NCBI GenBank assembly: GCA_035281745.1 | Contig: DATEDI010000026.1 | Location: forward strand, 252,929-316,928 | Direction: 5' to 3' | DNA length: 64,000 nucleotides | From: 66-474 sp035281745 | Lineage (GTDB): Bacteria; Pseudomonadota; Gammaproteobacteria; Xanthomonadales; Rhodanobacteraceae | In this document: in pieces, positions 1 through 8,857 of the stretch | Layout of the letters: each line of letters begins with the position of its first letter | Position numbering within the stretch: position 1 is the first letter of the stretch | Made by a program: the position numbers and the translations under genes | The notes under the pieces: model-generated | What the model was told of the DNA's origin: nothing | The model's input: only the letters and a program-made list of their open reading frames with translations | Database searches by the model: none

Positions 1-775
1 GTCCTCGCTGCTTGGTGCACTGACCGCACTGAAGCAGCCGGTGCCGGGCATGGACGAGGCGTCGAGCGGTTCCATGTTCGACATGGTGATGGCGCTGCCG
101 CTGCAGAAATGGCAGGCGTTCATCAAGGGGCGCGCCGAAGCGGCCGCTGCCAAGACCTACCAGTGCCCGGCGCTGCAGTCGCTCAACAAGTTCGCCAAGA
201 CTGCCGCGAATCCACCCGTGCAGATGCCGCCGGAAGCGGCGTCATTGCTGGGGTTCCGCGTGGTGTTGGACAAGTGGGAAGCCGGCCCGCAAATCGCCGG
301 GCGCGCGCTGGTGGCCAGTTCCAATCCGGCCGAGCTGGTGCAGAAGATCCAGCAGACCATGCCTCAATTCGCGCTGAAGACCATTCCGACCGACGGCAAG
401 CCGGTCGCGTTCGACCTGCCGCCGCGTATGCAGGCCATGCTGGGCGGCAGCAACCAGGGCTGGATTGCGGCCAACGACAAGGCGCTCGCGGTTGGCATCG
501 GCGAGGGTGAAGACGCCAAGCTCGGCGACACGCTGGCTGCATCGGCGGGCAACGGCGACAAGCTGATGCGGATGCACTTCGACGGCAAGATGTACGGCAT
601 CCTCGGAAGCTGGCTGGGCCGCTTCGCCGCGATGGCGCCCACGGCAAGCCAGGCGCAGGTGCAACAGCAGGTCGCGCTGTTCAACCAGATGAGCAAGATG
701 GTCGAATCCGGCGACATCGACGTGAAACTGGACAACGACGGCCTGCACTTCGAAACCGAGGTGAAGCACCGTTGA
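1..775 (+). CDS. 3' part of an unidentified protein (5' end outside window)
   Basis: The reading frame is open from the first bases of the window, so the start lies upstream; a GTG at 41 and an ATG at 50 are internal candidates only. About 258 residues are visible and end in a TGA at 773-775. The sequence is soluble-looking, Ala/Gln rich, with no membrane segment and no motif I recognise. A middle segment rich in Gly/Lys/Asp and a C-terminal stretch of alternating charged and hydrophobic residues suggest a beta-rich fold, perhaps periplasmic. A strong bidirectional terminator follows 36 bases later. No function is proposed. Confidence 0.7.
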   Translation, partial: SSLLGALTALKQPVPGMDEASSGSMFDMVMALPLQKWQAFIKGRAEAAAAKTYQCPALQSLNKFAKTAANPPVQMPPEAASLLGFRVVLDKWEAGPQIAGRALVASSNPAELVQKIQQTMPQFALKTIPTDGKPVAFDLPPRMQAMLGGSNQGWIAANDKALAVGIGEGEDAKLGDTLAASAGNGDKLMRMHFDGKMYGILGSWLGRFAAMAPTASQAQVQQQVALFNQMSKMVESGDIDVKLDNDGLHFETEVKHR

Positions 776-811
776 GACTCGGTTCGCGACGCGCCATCGT
801 TCGCGTGAAAC

Positions 812-842
812 AAAAACCCGGGCCAATCGCCCGGGTTTTTTT
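812..842. terminator. bidirectional Rho-independent terminator
   Basis: A 7-bp GC stem (817-823 with 829-835) has a 5-base loop, a run of five A on its left and seven T on its right. It therefore works in both directions. It sits between the convergent ends of the first gene (775) and pilU (863). Confidence 0.9.
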
Positions 843-862
843 CTGCCAGGCGTGTGTAACGC

Positions 863-2011
863 TCAGAGCCGGTGGCCCTTCTCCGCCGTCTCGACCAACT
901 CCACGTCGCCGAGCCCCTGCGAAAGCGAGTGCGCATCGCCGCCCTGCGCCAACTTGATCGCAAGCCGCACCTCGTTGGCCGAATCGGCGTAACGCAGCGC
1001 GTCCTCGTAGCTGATGTGGCCGGCGTGGTACAGCTCGACCAGGTTCTGGTCGAACGTGCACATGCCAAGATTCGCGGACTGCTTCATCACGTCCTTGATC
1101 TTGTGGACCTCACCCTTGCGGATGTAGTCCTGCACCAACGGCGTACCCAGCATCACTTCCATCGCCACGCGCCGGCCCTTGCCGTCGGGGGTCGGGATCA
1201 ACTGCTGTGCGACGACGCCCTTCAGATTCAATGAAAGGTCCATGTAGAGCTGTTCGCGCACGTCTTCGGGGAAGAAGTGAACGATGCGTTCCAGCGCCTG
1301 GTTGGCGTTGTTGGCGTGCAACGTGCACAGCACCAGGTGGCCCGTTTCGGAAAAGTGGATCGCGTACTCCATGGTCTCGCGTGTACGCACCTCGCCGATC
1401 AAAATCACGTCGGGCGCCTGGCGCAACGTATTCTTCAGCGCGTTTTCCCAACTGTCGGTGTCGATCCCGAGTTCACGCTGGGTAATGATGCAACCCTCAT
1501 GCTTGTGCACGTACTCGATGGGATCCTCGATCGTGATGATGTGGCCGGTCGAATTCTGGTTGCGGTAACCGACGATCGAAGCCAGCGACGTGGATTTGCC
1601 GGCGCCGGTGGCGCCCACGAAGATCACGATGCCGCGTTTGGTCATCGCGAGCTGCTTGACGATCGGCAGCAGGTTCAGTTCCTCGATGGTCGGGATCTTC
1701 GACTCGATCCGGCGCAACACCATGCCGACGCAATTGCGCTGGTAGAAGCACGACACGCGGAAGCGGCCGACGCCCGCGACACCAATCGCGAACTGGCACT
1801 CGTGGGTTTTTTCGAACTCCTCGCGTTGCTGCGGGTTCATCACGTTCAGCACCATGTCGCGCGCGTCCTGCGCGGACAGCGGCGTCTGGGTGATCGGCAC
1901 GATGCGGCCGTTGACCTTGATCGATGGCGCAACGCCGGCCGTGATGAAAAGGTCCGACGCCTTCTTGTGCACCATCAGCTTGAGGAAGGACGAGAAATCG
2001 ACTGCGCTCAT
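863..2011 (-). CDS. pilU: type IV pilus retraction ATPase PilU
   Basis: Cytoplasmic hexameric secretion-type ATPase that supports PilT in pulling back type IV pili. The 382-residue protein has the N-terminal PAS-like domain of the family, a Walker A GATGAGKST at residues 133-141, an Asp box (IEDPIE), Walker B around LIGEVR and the His box (TGHLVLCTLHAN). Length matches PilU (about 370-380) rather than PilT (about 345), and the C-terminal tail is the longer PilU type. It lies 96 bases downstream of pilT on the same strand, the usual pilT-pilU order. Start is ATG at 2011. Confidence 0.95.
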   Translation of the reverse strand: MSAVDFSSFLKLMVHKKASDLFITAGVAPSIKVNGRIVPITQTPLSAQDARDMVLNVMNPQQREEFEKTHECQFAIGVAGVGRFRVSCFYQRNCVGMVLRRIESKIPTIEELNLLPIVKQLAMTKRGIVIFVGATGAGKSTSLASIVGYRNQNSTGHIITIEDPIEYVHKHEGCIITQRELGIDTDSWENALKNTLRQAPDVILIGEVRTRETMEYAIHFSETGHLVLCTLHANNANQALERIVHFFPEDVREQLYMDLSLNLKGVVAQQLIPTPDGKGRRVAMEVMLGTPLVQDYIRKGEVHKIKDVMKQSANLGMCTFDQNLVELYHAGHISYEDALRYADSANEVRLAIKLAQGGDAHSLSQGLGDVELVETAEKGHRL

Positions 2012-2030
2012 AGTTGAGCTCCTGACGGAG

Positions 2031-2106
2031 CCGGGATTCGGAATTCGAAAATCGGGAATCGTCGAAGCAGGCTTTCCGATTCCCTATTCCCTATTCGCGA
2101 TTCCCG
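2031..2106. repeat. GGGAATCG/CGATTCCC-type repeat between pilT and pilU
   Basis: The pilT-pilU spacer is built of short, imperfect GGATTCG / GGGAATCG units on the left and CGATTCCC / CTATTCCC units on the right, which are inverted copies of each other and could fold into a hairpin. Similar ATTCCC/GGGAAT arrays are common between genes in Xanthomonadales (general knowledge). Its place inside an operon could lower pilU relative to pilT. Confidence 0.6.
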
Positions 2107-2107
2107 G

Positions 2108-3145
2108 TCATTTGAAAGTTTCCTTCACCTTGGCGCGCGCCAGCGCATCCTGGCGCGTCACCAGACCACGCCGCACCAGGTCCTGCAGGCACTGGTCCAT
2201 GGTCTGCATGCCGAATTGCTGGCCGGTCTGGATCGACGAATACATCTGCGCGACCTTGTCCTCGCGGATCAGATTGCGGATCGCGGGTATGCCGACCATG
2301 ATTTCCCACGCCGGTGTGCGTCCCCCGCCGACCTTTTTCAGAAGCGTCTGGGTGATCACCGCGCGCAGCGACTCCGACAGCATCGAGCGCACCATCGCCT
2401 TTTCGCCGGCGGGAAAGACGTCGATGATGCGATCGATGGTCTTGGCCGCCGAATTGGTGTGCAGCGTCGCGAACACCAGGTGTCCGGTTTCTGCCGCGGT
2501 CAGGGCCAGCCGGATGGTTTCGATGTCGCGCATTTCGCCGACCAGGATGTAATCCGGGTCTTCGCGCAACGCCGAGCGCAGCGCCTCGTTGAAGCCGAGC
2601 GTGTCGCGGTGCACTTCGCGCTGGTTGATCACGCACTTTTGCGCAGTGTGCACGAATTCGATCGGATCCTCGATGGAGAGGATGTGCCCGTAGTGGTTCT
2701 TGTTGACGTGGTCGACCATCGCGGCAAGCGTGGTCGATTTGCCGGAGCCGGTCGGGCCGGTCACCAGGATCAGCCCCTGCGGCTGGTCGATCAGGTCCTT
2801 GAAGACCTTGGGCGTGCCGAGGTCTTCGAGCGTCCAGACCTCGGCGGGAATGGTGCGGAACACCGCCCCGGCGCCGCGGTTCTGGTTGAAGGCGTTGACG
2901 CGGAAACGGGCGAGGCCGGGAATCTCGAACGAGAAGTCGACCTCGAGGAATTCTTCGTAGTCGCGCCGCTGCTTGTCCGACATGATGTCGTACACCAGCG
3001 CGTGCACTTGCTTGTGCTCGAGCGCGGGCAGGTTGATACGGCGAATGTCGCCGTCGACGCGGATCATCGGCGGCAAGCCGGACGACAGATGCAGGTCCGA
3101 GGCCTTGTTCTTGACCGAAAAGGCCAGCAGTTCGGCGATATCCAT
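2108..3145 (-). CDS. pilT: type IV pilus twitching motility ATPase PilT
   Basis: Hexameric ATPase that depolymerises pilin at the inner-membrane base of the pilus and so drives twitching. The 345-residue protein starts MDIAELLAFSVKNKASDLHL, typical of PilT. It has Walker A GPTGSGKST at 130-138, the Asp box SIEDPIEF, Walker B VGEMRD, the His box TGHLVFATLHTN and the family-specific AIRNLIRE motif. The ATG at 3145 was chosen because it has a strong ribosome site (GGAGGGG) and matches the family start; the frame itself stays open another 270 bases upstream. Confidence 0.97.
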   Translation of the reverse strand: MDIAELLAFSVKNKASDLHLSSGLPPMIRVDGDIRRINLPALEHKQVHALVYDIMSDKQRRDYEEFLEVDFSFEIPGLARFRVNAFNQNRGAGAVFRTIPAEVWTLEDLGTPKVFKDLIDQPQGLILVTGPTGSGKSTTLAAMVDHVNKNHYGHILSIEDPIEFVHTAQKCVINQREVHRDTLGFNEALRSALREDPDYILVGEMRDIETIRLALTAAETGHLVFATLHTNSAAKTIDRIIDVFPAGEKAMVRSMLSESLRAVITQTLLKKVGGGRTPAWEIMVGIPAIRNLIREDKVAQMYSSIQTGQQFGMQTMDQCLQDLVRRGLVTRQDALARAKVKETFK

Positions 3146-3321
3146 GAACCCCCTCCAAGAAAGCGCTGCCCGGCCGGGCGAGGCCGGACGACCGGCGTCA
3201 CTGTGCCCGACGCCCGTGCGTCGTGCAAGTTCTGTTCCAGCGCTGGCGGCACTGCCCCGAACGGCGCCGAGTATACGCCTTGGCCTGCGCGCAAAACGGG
3301 ACCCAATCCAACGAATCCGGA

Positions 3322-4614
3322 TCAGCCCTCGGCCGGAATTTCGAAGTCCAGCGTGGCCACCGCACCGCGCTCCGCCCTTGGCGCCAGGGTCACCCGCCAG
3401 CCGTAGAGTTCGCACAATCGACGCACGATCGCCAGGCCCAGGCCCGCGCCCTTGACGGTTTCGCCTTCGCCGCGCACGCCGCGTTCGAACAGGTGCTCGG
3501 CATCCTCGGCCTTGATGCCGGGGCCGGTGTCTTCCACTCGCACCCGGCCAGCCTGCACCCGCACGACGATTTCGCCTTCCTGGGTGTACTTGCAGGCGTT
3601 GCCGACGAGATTGCCGAGCGCCACCGCCACCACCGAGGATGGCGCCTCCACCGTCACCTGGGCTTCGACCTCGGCACGCAGTTCGATCGACTTGCGGGCG
3701 ACGTCGGGGCGGTGCGTGTCGATCACCTCGGCGACCACCTTGGCGACGTCGGTGGTTTCGCCATCGACCGGTCCCGAGCGTTCCGCGCGCGAAAGCAGCA
3801 GCAGCGCCTGGGTGAGTTCGGTCGCCTGCCTCACTGCGCGTTCGATGCGTTGCAGCCGCGTGTGCAGTTTTTCCGGCAAGTCCGGTGTCGCCACCAGCAA
3901 CTCGGTGGTGCTGGCGATCACCGCCAGCGGCGTGCGCAGTTCGTGGCTGACGTCGGAGTTGAATTCACGGTCGCGCTGGATCAGCGCGCTCTGGCGTTGC
4001 GCGTAATCGTCCAGCGCAGCGGCCAGTTCGCCCACCTCGTCCTCGGCGAAATGCGGCGCCAGCGGTTCCAGTTGGCGACCGCTGCGGAACGCGCGCAGAC
4101 GCTGCGCCAGTTCGGTGACCGGACGCATCACCCGATGCGAAAGCCAGTAACCGACCGCCAGCGACAACAGCGTGAACAGGATCACCGCCGCGACCAGCGA
4201 CGTGATCAGCTGGCGCTTGCCGATGTCTTCGCGGCTGATGTCGTAGGTGAGAAAGGCGTCCAGACCATACTTGCGCACCACCGCAAGCTTGTAACGCTGC
4301 GGCATGCCGTCGCTGCCGCCGCGCATGTCGTACACGCCGGGTTTGAGACCCTGCCAGGCCAGCGGCGCCTGATAGACGGTGCGGTCGCTCCAGAACCACA
4401 CCACGATCAGGTCCGAGTGCGGCGGCTGCTCGGGATGCAGGTGCTTGTTTTCGACCGCCTGGCGAAGATCGGCCTCGAGGCTCTGGTCGATCAACTGGTT
4501 CTCGACCTTGGCCCGCACGTACAACGAAGCCACGGCGAACAGCGCGCTGAGGCCGAAGCCGAACAGCACGAAGGTGACGATCAGCCGGAAGCGAAGCTTA
4601 CGTCGGGACTGCAT
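3322..4614 (-). CDS. two-component sensor histidine kinase (QseC/PmrB-like layout)
   Basis: Inner-membrane sensor kinase of 430 residues. Two membrane helices (about 11-33 and 138-160) flank a short periplasmic domain of about 100 residues; a HAMP-like linker follows, then the HisKA dimerisation domain with the phospho-acceptor H224 in SHELRTPLA, and an HATPase domain with N box (LVGNACKYT), G1 (EDTGPGI) and G2 (GAGLGLAIV). The start overlaps the upstream response-regulator gene by 17 bases, so the two are translated as a pair. The signal sensed cannot be read from the sequence. Confidence 0.93.
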   Translation of the reverse strand: MQSRRKLRFRLIVTFVLFGFGLSALFAVASLYVRAKVENQLIDQSLEADLRQAVENKHLHPEQPPHSDLIVVWFWSDRTVYQAPLAWQGLKPGVYDMRGGSDGMPQRYKLAVVRKYGLDAFLTYDISREDIGKRQLITSLVAAVILFTLLSLAVGYWLSHRVMRPVTELAQRLRAFRSGRQLEPLAPHFAEDEVGELAAALDDYAQRQSALIQRDREFNSDVSHELRTPLAVIASTTELLVATPDLPEKLHTRLQRIERAVRQATELTQALLLLSRAERSGPVDGETTDVAKVVAEVIDTHRPDVARKSIELRAEVEAQVTVEAPSSVVAVALGNLVGNACKYTQEGEIVVRVQAGRVRVEDTGPGIKAEDAEHLFERGVRGEGETVKGAGLGLAIVRRLCELYGWRVTLAPRAERGAVATLDFEIPAEG

Positions 4615-5284
4615 CCGGATCGACCATGCGGTAGCCGATGCCGTGACGGGTGTGGATCAGCGGCTTGTCGAAGGGCTTGTCGATGGCCGCGCGCAGGCCG
4701 TGGATATGCACGCGCAGGGAATCGGAATCGGGCAACTCCTCGCCCCATACCTTCTGTTCCAGATCCTGGCGCGTGACCACCGACGGGCTGGCTTCCATCA
4801 GCGCCTGCAACAGCTTCAGGCCGATCGGGTTCAACTGGATCGATTGCCCGGCACGCATGACGACCAGCGTGTCGAGATTGTAGGTGAGATCCGCGATCTT
4901 CAGCACCCGGCTCTTGGGCCCCTTGCCGCGCCGCGCCAGCACTTCCAGCCGTGCCGCGAGTTCCTGCAGCGCGAAGGGTTTGGTCATGTAATCGTCGGCG
5001 CCGGATTCGAAACCGGTCAGTTTCTGCTCCAGCGCATCGCGCGCGGTCAGCATCAAGACCGGTGTGTGCTTGTGGGCTTCGCCGCGCAGCTTCTTGCAGA
5101 CCTCGATGCCGTCCATGCCGGGCAGCGTGAGGTCCAGCACGATCACGTCGAACTCGTTGACCACCGCCAGATGCAGACCGGTCACGCCATCGCCGGCGAA
5201 ATCGACGACATGGCCGCGGTCTTCCAGATAGTCGCCGATATTGGTGGCGATATCGTTGTTGTCCTCGATCACCAGTACGCGCAT
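4598..5284 (-). CDS. OmpR-family response regulator
   Basis: DNA-binding partner of the adjoining sensor kinase. The 228-residue protein has a receiver domain with D51 as phospho-acceptor in VLDLTLPG, the conserved acidic pair near residues 8-11, a Thr in MLTARD and Lys in TKPF, followed by an OmpR-type winged-helix domain ending in the typical HTRHGIGYRM. Start ATG at 5284 fits the canonical MRVLVIEDN. It is the first gene of the pair and lies 89 bases after the M56-family gene on the same strand; co-transcription is possible but not proven. Confidence 0.94.
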   Translation of the reverse strand: MRVLVIEDNNDIATNIGDYLEDRGHVVDFAGDGVTGLHLAVVNEFDVIVLDLTLPGMDGIEVCKKLRGEAHKHTPVLMLTARDALEQKLTGFESGADDYMTKPFALQELAARLEVLARRGKGPKSRVLKIADLTYNLDTLVVMRAGQSIQLNPIGLKLLQALMEASPSVVTRQDLEQKVWGEELPDSDSLRVHIHGLRAAIDKPFDKPLIHTRHGIGYRMVDPDAVPT

Positions 5285-5373
5285 GGGGAATCCCGGGTAA
5301 CACGCGCTCCTGCGCGCCCGTGCAAGCTTAGCGAGAATCGCTTCCGGGCGCTCCGACGCCCGCTTCGAATCGT

Positions 5374-7032
5374 TCAGAGGCCGGCCTTTCGCAGGACGCG
5401 GACGCCCGGCAACACGTGACGACAGATGTGCGTGCCGGTCGTGACAAGGCAGCCGCGCGCGGCAGTCGCGTCGCCGGCGGTTTCCGCACCCAGCTGGAAC
5501 GTGAATGTCTGGCGATAACGCCGACCGGGCCGGTCGGGCGGTACGAATCGCCAACCCGCCAGCGCTCTCAAGGCGGCCACGTCGAACTCGCCGGTGCTGG
5601 CGCCCACGACATCGAGATCACGCGGTATGCCGGCCGCGTCCAGCGCGAATTCGACCACGACTTTTCCCTCCACACCGTTCAACAAGGCTTCGGAGGGATA
5701 GATTGGCGCCACCGTGTGCAGCGCCCGAGGCGCACCGGACAGCCATTTCGCCGCGCGCGCAGGCGCCGCAACCGATGCGACGGGTGCAAGCGTGAGCGCC
5801 GCATCTCTCATGTGGAATGTCGGCGGGTCGACAGCCGCGATCCGGACCGCAAGGCCGGACGACGTTTTCTGATCGACCGCCGCGGTCAGCACGGCATAGC
5901 GCACGGGCAGCAGCGACGGCTTGTCGAATGCATCGGCAATCGGCAACAAAACGGGATCACCCTGTGAATTCTGGATCACCGCACGCAGGGTGGATGCATT
6001 GGTCGCCGCCAGCAACGCGGCGGTACGCTGCTGCCAAGCGTTGTCACGCCACCACATCCCGCCCAGCCCCACGAGCACGGTTGCCGCCACCGCCAAAACG
6101 ACGTGGTTTCGCAAAGGCCGCTGCGAACGCTTCGGGGCAGCGCCCGCGATGAACCATGCGCGCTCCGCCAGCACGCCACCGCTGGCGGCCAGCGCCAGCT
6201 CGACGTAGCCGGCGCGCAGCTCTTCGAGGTTGGCCAGTGCGGCCACGAAATCCCGCCGCTCACCACCGGTCACGCGCAGCGCCAGCGTGTCGCAGCACAA
6301 CTCGCGTTCGTTGCGCGCCTCGCGCGAGATCCAGTGCACCATCGGGTGATAGAAGAACAACGTCTCCAGCACCACTTGGAACAGGTTGGCGATGTGGTCG
6401 AGACGCTTCAGATGCGCGAGTTCGTGCGCCAGCACCAGATCGATTTGCGACGCCGGCATGCGTGCCAGCACCGCCACCGGCATCACCACGGCCGGGCGCA
6501 ACCAGCCGATCAGCGTCGGAGTCGCCACGCGCACGCTGGCCAGTACCGGCACCAGTCTGCGCAACCCCATGCGGTCGGCAAATATTCGGGCACGCGCCTG
6601 CCAATCCGGCAGGCTTTCGGCCATCCTCAGCATCGCACGCAAGCCGCGCCATTGCCGGAACACCCGCGCGCCCAGCGCCGCGACCCCAATGGCCCACGTC
6701 AGCACCAGCCAGGGCAATGCGGCTTGCAACAGCGTGCGCCAGCTCCACGCCGAGGTGGCTGGCGCGTCCGAAAGCGTCGATGAACCGGTCACGACCATCT
6801 CGGACAACGCGTCCGCCGGCGCGGAGATCGCGACGGCGTGCCATGTGAAGATCGGGCACGCAGCCATCACCGCCAATGCCAGGATCGCGGCAAGGTAACG
6901 CGGGTTGCCACGCGGCAGAACCAGACGCACGATGGCGTACGCGGCGCCAACCGCAGCGGCCTGCCACACGAATTGCAACAGGCACCAACCCACCGTGGAT
7001 ATGCCGGCCGATGCGATCTCGAACGCGGTCAT
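5374..7032 (-). CDS. BlaR1/MecR1-like M56 metalloprotease with C-terminal TonB-like domain
   Basis: A 552-residue membrane protein. Several N-terminal membrane helices surround a zinc metalloprotease site, HELAH at 203-207 with the third ligand region NERELCCD. A further helix lies near residue 315. The C-terminal 90 residues have the TonB_C pattern (P-x-YP-x-x-A with a later VVVEFALDAAG strand), not a beta-lactam-binding domain as in BlaR1. It overlaps its BlaI-type repressor gene by ATGA. By family knowledge the protease would relieve repression after sensing an envelope signal; what the TonB-like domain senses is unknown. Confidence 0.9.
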   Translation of the reverse strand: MTAFEIASAGISTVGWCLLQFVWQAAAVGAAYAIVRLVLPRGNPRYLAAILALAVMAACPIFTWHAVAISAPADALSEMVVTGSSTLSDAPATSAWSWRTLLQAALPWLVLTWAIGVAALGARVFRQWRGLRAMLRMAESLPDWQARARIFADRMGLRRLVPVLASVRVATPTLIGWLRPAVVMPVAVLARMPASQIDLVLAHELAHLKRLDHIANLFQVVLETLFFYHPMVHWISREARNERELCCDTLALRVTGGERRDFVAALANLEELRAGYVELALAASGGVLAERAWFIAGAAPKRSQRPLRNHVVLAVAATVLVGLGGMWWRDNAWQQRTAALLAATNASTLRAVIQNSQGDPVLLPIADAFDKPSLLPVRYAVLTAAVDQKTSSGLAVRIAAVDPPTFHMRDAALTLAPVASVAAPARAAKWLSGAPRALHTVAPIYPSEALLNGVEGKVVVEFALDAAGIPRDLDVVGASTGEFDVAALRALAGWRFVPPDRPGRRYRQTFTFQLGAETAGDATAARGCLVTTGTHICRHVLPGVRVLRKAGL

Positions 7033-7430
7033 TGGCCTGCGTCCTTGTCGAGCCGGTTCAACAGCGCGCGGATTTCCTGCAACTCCTCGCGGCTGGCCTT
7101 GTGGTCGCCCAGCGCCTGCAACACCAGCCGCGAAGGCGATCCATCGAACACGCGTTGCAGCATGTCCGACAGGAACTTCTTCTGGGTACGCTCCTTGCTC
7201 ACCACCGCACGGTACACATGCGCACGCTGCGACTCGTCACGCTCGACCAAGCCCTTGTCGAACATGATCTGAAGCTGCTTCAGTGCGGTGGTGTAACCCG
7301 TGCCATCCCGTCTGTGCAGGACTTCATGCACGTCCCGGACCGTGCAGGCGCCGTGTTCCCACAGCACCTGCAGGATTGCGAGTTCGGCCTCGGTGGGCCT
7401 GGCAACTGACTTCGTGCGTACTGATGTCAT
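7029..7430 (-). CDS. BlaI/MecI/CopY-family transcriptional repressor
   Basis: Winged-helix repressor of 133 residues, the usual BlaI length. The DNA-binding region begins PTEAELAILQVLWEHG and continues with the TTALKQLQIMFDKGLV recognition helix and wing; a helical dimerisation tail follows. The ATG at 7430 is preferred (AGGT five bases upstream) over a TTG at 7451. It is first in an operon with the M56 protease gene, which overlaps its stop codon. Such repressors normally control their own operon and are cut after the protease is activated. No clear operator palindrome was recognised upstream. Confidence 0.93.
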   Translation of the reverse strand: MTSVRTKSVARPTEAELAILQVLWEHGACTVRDVHEVLHRRDGTGYTTALKQLQIMFDKGLVERDESQRAHVYRAVVSKERTQKKFLSDMLQRVFDGSPSRLVLQALGDHKASREELQEIRALLNRLDKDAGQ

Positions 7431-7495
7431 CGTTACCTGCTTCACCGCCAACCCGGCACATGATGAATTCTATACCGCCGCATCTTTGGCGACGC

Positions 7496-8059
7496 TCAAT
7501 GGATCGAACCGGGCGCAGCACCGGGCATCGTGTTTCTCGCCGGCCCTTGCATGCGCCTCAGGTCATTCACGGTATCTCTTTCCGAACGACGGATTTCACC
7601 ATACGTACGGCAGTGCTTCACCGGAAGGTGCGAGCCGACTGGCAACTCGGTCCTGCACACCAGCCTGTTGGCATCGGTGTGGGTAAGGATCCCATTGATC
7701 TTTTCCTGGTCGCTGAACAACTCGAGCTTCGCCGCATCGGGCATCTTATCGACGCTGCCGTATTTGTCGAACAGCGCCTGCATGGCTGCAAATCTGTCAT
7801 TGACGGTTTCGCGCTGGCGCCGGTCCGTGAATTCGAATCGTCCGCCAGTATTCATCTCCTGCCCGGTCGCCTGCACCGCCGCTTCGAATGCGGCCTTGGT
7901 GCCCGCGTTCACGAATGTCCCAGTCTTGCCGGCAGGCGTTTGCGCAATCTGAGCGCTGGTTACCGCCGTGGTCGAGGACTTGACCGCTTGTGGTGGCGCG
8001 CAGCCCGATAGCGTCCCCATCACAATCAACAAGACAGATATCCGCATGACGCAATTCAT
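7496..8059 (-). CDS. hypothetical lipoprotein (paralogue A)
   Basis: A 187-residue predicted lipoprotein with a signal peptide and lipobox ending at C20 (TLSGC). The mature part is Ala/Thr rich at first, then has an acidic-helical middle (FDKYGSVDKM) and a C-terminal segment with PVGSHLPVKHCRTYGEI. The same two segments occur in the next gene upstream, so the two are tandem duplicates. ATG at 8059 was chosen over a TTG at 8077. I do not recognise the family. Confidence 0.8.
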   Translation of the reverse strand: MNCVMRISVLLIVMGTLSGCAPPQAVKSSTTAVTSAQIAQTPAGKTGTFVNAGTKAAFEAAVQATGQEMNTGGRFEFTDRRQRETVNDRFAAMQALFDKYGSVDKMPDAAKLELFSDQEKINGILTHTDANRLVCRTELPVGSHLPVKHCRTYGEIRRSERDTVNDLRRMQGPARNTMPGAAPGSIH

Positions 8060-8127
8060 GGTGTTCCACCCCTGCAACGATCAATTACAGCTTGGCCAAC
8101 GGTCCGCCACGGCTGACGATTGCCCAA

Positions 8128-8724
8128 TCAACATTGAATGAACGAACCGTTTTGCTGCGCCCCGCAGTGCATTTGCTGGCGTGTTGCGTTGACCTTCCAC
8201 AGCGAATTCTGGGTGTCGCGCTGTTCGGTCTGGATTTGTGAATAAGTTCTGCACGTCTTGACCGGCAGGTGCGAACCCACGGGAATCACGCTCTTGCAGA
8301 TCAGCCGGTCACCGTCCTTTTTCGTCAGGATCGCGTTCACGGTGCTTTGATCGGCCAACAGCCGCACCTTGGCATTGTCGTCCATCTTGTCCACGCTTCC
8401 GAATTGGCCGAAGAGCTTGCTCATGTCGGCAAAGCTGTCGTCGATCATGGTGCGCTCATTCTTCTCGACGAATTGCCAGCGGCCGCCCGGCTGCATCTGT
8501 TGTCGAACCGCCGTCGCAACAACCTCGAACTTGGCTCCGGTGTCTGCGTTGATCGTCGGTTTGCCATCGACCTCAGGAACCACCGCACCCGACAACGGCT
8601 GAACGGTTTGCGCGGCATTTGCGGGCACTGTCGTGTTTTGCTTGACCGGTTGTGTTTGCGCGCATCCCTGCAGCATCAAAACGCCGATGCTGACCGTCAG
8701 AATGATTCGAATCATATGAGTCAT
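8128..8724 (-). CDS. hypothetical lipoprotein (paralogue B)
   Basis: A 198-residue predicted lipoprotein with lipobox Cys at 21 (MLQGC). It shares with its downstream neighbour the FGSVDKM and PVGSHLPVKTCRTYSQI segments and the overall length, but differs in the N-terminal linker and has three extra C-terminal Cys (CGAQ and the final C). The start ATG at 8724 has GGAG eight bases upstream; ATG 8715 is a second possibility. An upstream frame of 23 codons is open but lacks a ribosome site. Function unknown; a small envelope protein is the most that can be said. Confidence 0.8.
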   Translation of the reverse strand: MTHMIRIILTVSIGVLMLQGCAQTQPVKQNTTVPANAAQTVQPLSGAVVPEVDGKPTINADTGAKFEVVATAVRQQMQPGGRWQFVEKNERTMIDDSFADMSKLFGQFGSVDKMDDNAKVRLLADQSTVNAILTKKDGDRLICKSVIPVGSHLPVKTCRTYSQIQTEQRDTQNSLWKVNATRQQMHCGAQQNGSFIQC

Positions 8725-8857
8725 CGCCCCTACTCCGCCATAGCTGGTGAGTCCGCATCCAAGGATCGCGGTCAACTTCATGCTAGGTACCATCAGCCAT
8801 GCTTGTCAACGATTATTTTCGTACTATGTATGTCGTGGGCTGACACTGCACAACGCA

